Of a stretch of DNA of 26,148 bases, positions 23,010-26,148 are shown piece after piece (the stretch's first letter is position 1; every line of letters starts with the position of its first letter). A model generated the notes under the pieces. That model was not told the DNA's origin. It searched no databases and saw only the letters and a program-made list of their open reading frames with translations. The stretch is from JBOHUC01 sp050733935 (GTDB lineage Bacteria > Eisenbacteria > RBG-16-71-46 > DASYSL01), in contig JBOHUC010000033.1 in the NCBI GenBank assembly GCA_050733935.1, positions 1 through 26,148 on the forward strand. The letters are read 5' to 3'. The position numbers and the translations under genes were made by a program.

Positions 23010-23996
23010 ATGGTCCCGACGTCCCACCTGGTTCCGGCCGCAACGCGAAGGGCGCGACGCGCGGCGGCACTGTTCCCGGCTCTCCTCGCTGTCGCGGCGC
23101 TCGCCTCCGGCTGCTCCTCCTCCCGCCCCGATCTTCCGCGCAGCCCGCAGGATCGGCACAACATGCGGTTGCAGGGTGCGGCGCTCATCGACTCGCTCGT
23201 CCTCGCGCACGGCGGCATGGAGAACTGGAACAAGGTCGTGGAGATGACGTTCCGCGGCACGGACGAGTGGAAGAAGCCGTACGACAAAGTCCTGAACCCG
23301 TGGCCGGTCGATCGCGCGGCGGGCCAGAACAGCTATCGCGTCCACGACGGGCTCGGACGCCTGGCGATCGTGACCGACAACGGCACGCTCACGTACGGCA
23401 TGGGCCGGACGGGTTCGTGGGCGCTGCTTCGGGGCCAGCCGTCGCCCAACCCGCGCGACGAGCGCGATGCCGCCTACATCGTGAACTGGCACGGGTTCCT
23501 GGCCGGGGTGCCGTTCCGCTTCAAGGAGGCGGGGGCGGTCGCGCACTACCTGGGCCGCGCCCATCGCAAATTCCAGAACGCGGCGCAGGAGTTCGACGAA
23601 GTCCTCGTGACGTACCCGCCCGAAGGCGACCTCCTGCCGAACGACTGGTTCGTCGTGCGCATGGATCCGATCACGCATCGCATGCGCACGTTGACCTACA
23701 CGACGACCGGAAAGGGCGGACGCTTCTTCGAGACGACGTGCGAGTTCGGAGATGAAGTGGAGCTCGAAGGCATGCGGATTCCGACGCGCCGAACGTGCTA
23801 CCTGTCGGCTCCGGTCGAAGCCGGGCTCCACACGTGGACGCTCGCCGACCTGCGCTTCAATCAGATCTCGCCCGACACGTATTTCGAGCGCTCGACCGCG
23901 ACACTTCCGGGTGCGCCCGACAGCGCAGCGGCGGACTCCGCGCGCGCCGCAGCGGCCGCGGCACGACCCGACTCGGCCCGGGGCGGCACGCACTGA
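23010..23996 (+). CDS. Lipoprotein of unknown function (possible LolA/LolB-like fold)
   Basis: A 328-residue predicted lipoprotein. ATG 23010 is chosen because AAGGAGG ends six bases upstream; the frame extends slightly further 5'. The signal has Arg residues, a hydrophobic core (ALFPALLAVAA) and lipobox L-A-S-G-C with Cys35. The mature part begins with a helix containing LIDSLVLAHGGMENWNKV, then FRGTDEW and many beta strands (FVVRMDPITHRMRTLTYT, LEGMRIPTRRTCYL, LADLRFNQI). This H-G-G-x-x-x-W-x-x-V start followed by repeated strands resembles DUF6503-like and outer-membrane lipoprotein carrier-like proteins; that is inference from pattern. The C-terminal 45 residues are Ala/Ser/Asp-rich and probably disordered. 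A possible terminator hairpin lies 70 bases after the stop. Confidence 0.8.
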   Translation: MVPTSHLVPAATRRARRAAALFPALLAVAALASGCSSSRPDLPRSPQDRHNMRLQGAALIDSLVLAHGGMENWNKVVEMTFRGTDEWKKPYDKVLNPWPVDRAAGQNSYRVHDGLGRLAIVTDNGTLTYGMGRTGSWALLRGQPSPNPRDERDAAYIVNWHGFLAGVPFRFKEAGAVAHYLGRAHRKFQNAAQEFDEVLVTYPPEGDLLPNDWFVVRMDPITHRMRTLTYTTTGKGGRFFETTCEFGDEVELEGMRIPTRRTCYLSAPVEAGLHTWTLADLRFNQISPDTYFERSTATLPGAPDSAAADSARAAAAAARPDSARGGTH

Positions 23997-24067
23997 CACT
24001 CTGACGCACCGTGCGGGAGCGGATCGAGAATCCGCGATCTCGTGCAACCTGCGGGATGGCTGAAAAC

Positions 24068-24105
24068 GGGCTCTCCGGGCTGTGGATAACGTGCCCGGAG
24101 GGCCC
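24068..24105. terminator. 13-bp hairpin after the lipoprotein gene; loop contains a DnaA-box sequence
   Basis: GGGCTCTCCGGGC (24068-24080) pairs with GCCCGGAGGGCCC (24093-24105) with one G-T pair. The 12-base loop holds TGTGGATAA (24081-24089), the exact reverse complement of the DnaA-box consensus TTATCCACA. The flank on the minus-strand side reads GTTTTC and on the plus side CCTTCGTGT, so a weak terminator is likely. Confidence 0.5.
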
Positions 24106-24250
24106 CTTCGTGTCTGTGAATTCACCGTGAATCGGCGGAAGGACCCCGATTTGGCGCGATCCGGGCTTGCCCGCACGCGTCCAAGGCGGCACGATGGCAG
24201 CAGATCGAAACCCGCCACGCCGGTCGTCGAGCACGACCCAAGGAGTCGAA

Positions 24251-24661
24251 TTGGAACAGAAGAGCTTCGTGAAGGGTGCGCGTCTCCTGGCCTTCGGGCT
24301 CATGGCCACCGGCCTGATTGCGGTCGTCGCGTTCATTGCGATCACCGGAGCTTCGCGCAACCGCACCGCCGCGACGGAAGTCGGAAGCGGCACGACGACC
24401 GAAACCGAAACGAGCGCGGAGCACGCCACGGTCGACGGCGAAACCGTCGAGATCGTCCGCATTCAGGTCGAGGGCATGACCTGCGGCGGATGCGCGACCC
24501 ACGTCGCGACCGAGCTCGAGAAGGTAGATGGCGTCGAGAGCTGTACCGTGGACGTGGAAGGGAAGACCGCGGAAGTCCGGCTCACGCGCGCCGGCGTTCC
24601 GACACAGACGCTGCTCGCGGCGGTCGAAACCGCCGGCTACTCCGCGCGCCTCGCGCCCTGA
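24251..24661 (+). CDS. Membrane-tethered heavy-metal-associated (HMA) domain protein
   Basis: A 136-residue protein. The frame is open further 5', but TTG 24251 has a full AAGGAG five bases upstream and places a membrane helix at the N-terminus. ATG 24194 is the alternative. Residues about 11-33 form one helix (LLAFGLMATGLIAVVAFIAI). Residues 34-65 are a Thr/Glu-rich linker. Residues about 66-136 form a ferredoxin-like HMA domain with GMTCGGCATHV; Cys78 and Cys81 bind soft metal ions such as Cu(I), Hg(II) or Zn(II). VDGVESCTVDVEGKTAEV and AVETAGYSARL are the usual second half. It resembles a MerP/CopZ-type domain on a tether. No metal-transporting ATPase or metal regulator lies nearby, so its partner is unknown. 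It converges on the gene at 24686. Confidence 0.87.
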   Translation: MEQKSFVKGARLLAFGLMATGLIAVVAFIAITGASRNRTAATEVGSGTTTETETSAEHATVDGETVEIVRIQVEGMTCGGCATHVATELEKVDGVESCTVDVEGKTAEVRLTRAGVPTQTLLAAVETAGYSARLAP

Positions 24662-24666
24662 AGTCC

Positions 24667-24681
24667 CGGCGGCACCCGCCG
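24667..24681. terminator. GC hairpin between convergent genes
   Basis: CGGCGG (24667-24672), loop CAC, CCGCCG (24676-24681) fills the 24-base gap between the convergent stops. With no T-run on either side, a bidirectional terminator role is only suggested by position. Confidence 0.4.
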
Positions 24682-24685
24682 CCGC

Positions 24686-25693
24686 CTACTGTCCCGCCCG
24701 CTCGTTCTCCCGCCGCACGCTCTCGATCACTTCGCTGTAGTACGGCTTCTCCTTGAGGCTCGCGTACGCGCCCGGGAAGAGCACGATCGTGATGTCGGCC
24801 GAGACGTCCGAAAACGCGTTCAGGACGACGGCACACCGGCTTCCGCCCTGGAGCCGCGTGTTGTCGATCATCGGGAAGTCGAAATAGCTCACGCTGAAGT
24901 TCGCGGTCTTCGTCTGGCGGCCGAGCTCGGGATCGGGCGTTTCGACCGTGAGTCCGACCATGAGCTCCCGGTTCGCGCGATCGACGCTCAGAATGTCGAG
25001 CCCGAACGTGGCCTGCAGTGAATCGAGCGTGAGCGTTGCGCCCTCGAGCGACGTGCCTTCCGGATCCCCGCTCAAATCCACACTCCGGTCGAACTTCCTC
25101 CCCACGCCCTCGAGCACGATGACCTGCTTGCGGGCGATCTCGCGCGCGACCCGCTCGAGGCGGTTCATATAGTCGGTGTATTCGGCGCGAACGGTCGCGT
25201 TCGGTGCGCTTGCGATCTTCGCCGCGATCCGCCGCTTGAGGTCGAGGAACAACGGCTTCAGGTTCAGCGACTCGTGGAAGTTGTACGCCAGCAGCTCGAG
25301 GTTGAGCACGGCCGAGTTCATGTCCTCGGCCTGGCTCCTGGCACTCACGAAGCTCGCGATGATGGTCTGGAACATGTCCTTGCGCAGCGCACTCTCGGAT
25401 TCCTCGCGCTTGCTCATGAGCTCGCTGTAGAGGCGGCTGTTGGTCTCGAGCGCCTGTCGACGATTCAGGAACTCGGACGACTTGACCCCGAGGAGCGCGA
25501 TCGCGAGTGCGGTGAGGAGCCCTCCGACCGGCTGCAGGATGATCTGGACCTTGTCCCACACGTCGCGCTTTGGGCGCACCGACACGACCGGCACCGGAGC
25601 TTCGGCAGCGGCGTCCGGAATCGCGGGCGCGCCGGGATCGGACGGCGCGGCCGGGGCACCCGGCGGGAGATCAGAAGCGTAGGACTCGCTCAC
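24686..25693 (-). CDS. Single-pass membrane protein of unknown function
   Basis: A 335-residue protein I do not recognise. Residues 1-45 are Pro/Ala-rich. Residues about 49-70 form a membrane helix (VQIILQPVGGLLTALAIALL). Residues about 71-210 are strongly helical and charged (LNRRQALETNSRLYSELMSKREE, then RLERVAREIARKQV), probably coiled coil. The remaining 125 residues are beta-rich (TANFSVSYFDFPMIDN, DITIVLFPGAYASL). It has no signal peptide; the topology would put the Pro-rich tip in the cytosol and the bulk outside, or the reverse. It starts at GTG 25691-25693, which overlaps the TGA of the preceding secreted-protein gene as GTGA, so the two are translationally coupled and probably work together. 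It may be a membrane scaffold or sensor part, but no enzyme motif is visible. Confidence 0.8.
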   Translation of the reverse strand: MSESYASDLPPGAPAAPSDPGAPAIPDAAAEAPVPVVSVRPKRDVWDKVQIILQPVGGLLTALAIALLGVKSSEFLNRRQALETNSRLYSELMSKREESESALRKDMFQTIIASFVSARSQAEDMNSAVLNLELLAYNFHESLNLKPLFLDLKRRIAAKIASAPNATVRAEYTDYMNRLERVAREIARKQVIVLEGVGRKFDRSVDLSGDPEGTSLEGATLTLDSLQATFGLDILSVDRANRELMVGLTVETPDPELGRQTKTANFSVSYFDFPMIDNTRLQGGSRCAVVLNAFSDVSADITIVLFPGAYASLKEKPYYSEVIESVRRENERAGQ

Positions 25694-26073
25694 TTGCGGC
25701 GGAGAGTCGGCTTGCCGTCCTTCTTCTCGATGATCAGGTCGTAGCGCGTCGCTTCCTTGTTCGAGAAGACCTGGATCTCGAGCGGCTGCTTCTCATAGAC
25801 CACGGTCAGAACGCACTTCCCGGCGTCCTTGACCATGAGCTTGTACGAGCCGAACTTGTCGGTCGCGGTTGTATCCGCCCCGCCGGCCGCCTTCACGGCC
25901 GCGGCATCGGCTTTGGAATCCGCCGGGAGCGGCCGGCTCACGCGCACCTGCACGCCTTCGGCGACCGGCTTTCCGTCGATCTTGATGTCGCCGAAGATCC
26001 GCCCGGCGAACGCGTCCGCCGAGAGGCCTGTAATGATTCCAAGCGTCAGGATGGCCATCGCAATTAAACGCAT
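25690..26073 (-). CDS. Small secreted protein with carboxypeptidase-regulatory-like beta domain
   Basis: A 127-residue exported protein. ATG 26071-26073 is chosen: AGGGAGA lies about seven bases upstream and the product begins with a signal peptide (MRLIAMAILTLGIITGLSA, cleavage near AFAG). The mature part looks like a small beta sandwich of the carboxypeptidase-regulatory / Cna-B type: GDIKIDGKPVAEGVQVRV opens it, DKFGSYKLMVKDAGKCVLTV carries the G-x-Y/F core strand, and LEIQVFSNKEATRYDLIIEK ends it. An insertion of about 25 Ala/Asp-rich residues follows the second strand. Such domains bind or stabilise partner proteins and have no catalysis of their own. Its stop overlaps the start of the membrane-protein gene by four bases (GTGA), so the pair forms an operon. 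Confidence 0.8.
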   Translation of the reverse strand: MRLIAMAILTLGIITGLSADAFAGRIFGDIKIDGKPVAEGVQVRVSRPLPADSKADAAAVKAAGGADTTATDKFGSYKLMVKDAGKCVLTVVYEKQPLEIQVFSNKEATRYDLIIEKKDGKPTLRRK

Positions 26074-26148
26074 GATCGTTCTCCCTTTCGTTCCGGCGGG
26101 GAGCAGGTGGACGCGCACGGGGCCGGCCCGCGCATCGCATCCGTCACC

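Noticed and set aside
1..26148. CRISPR array, insertion sequence, prophage or defence island
   Set aside because: No regularly spaced direct repeats, transposase, integrase, phage structural gene or known defence gene was recognised on either strand.

Overview
This window comes from a high-GC bacterium with densely packed genes. Four very large exported proteins end in the same kind of FlgD-like / type IX-sorting-like beta-sandwich tail, and they carry kelch, FG-GAP and lamin-tail modules. That mix is typical of uncultured lineages of the FCB superphylum, such as Candidatus Eisenbacteria. The lineage is inferred from protein style; no rRNA or other marker gene is present.

Layout. Positions 1-6501 (minus strand) hold a membrane-anchored alpha/beta hydrolase cut by the left edge, a GNAT acetyltransferase, a 12-repeat kelch-type secreted protein and a 7-repeat FG-GAP secreted protein. 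Positions 6502-6927 are non-coding and contain the 5' half of a tRNA-Arg(CCU) gene. Positions 6928-8992 (minus) hold a RimJ/RimL-like acetyltransferase and a BBE-type FAD oxidoreductase. A small exported HIT-family protein (9156-9635, plus) converges on two tandem paralogous secreted giants (9607-13368 and 13718-17332, minus).

From 17600 the plus strand turns to housekeeping genes: a PduO-type cobalamin adenosyltransferase, a class II aldolase, a methyltransferase 10 bases behind it, an exported MsrA and exonuclease III. Exonuclease III and the protein repair methyltransferase gene pcm (minus) converge on a 126-base perfectly centred palindrome. Next come a lipoprotein and a membrane-tethered HMA-domain protein (plus). 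Last is a minus-strand pair at 24686-26073, a small secreted protein coupled through a GTGA overlap to a one-helix membrane protein.

How the parts relate. The left two thirds is mainly secreted repeat proteins that probably act at or beyond the outer membrane. The right third has a repair and stress flavour: MsrA repairs methionine oxidation, Pcm repairs isoaspartate, and exonuclease III repairs DNA. No CRISPR array, insertion sequence, phage gene or recognisable new multi-gene defence system was seen. The most unusual signals are the 126-base palindrome, the truncated tRNA whose anticodon overlaps a protein stop codon, the apparent CTG start of exonuclease III, and the conserved C-terminal module of the tandem giants.
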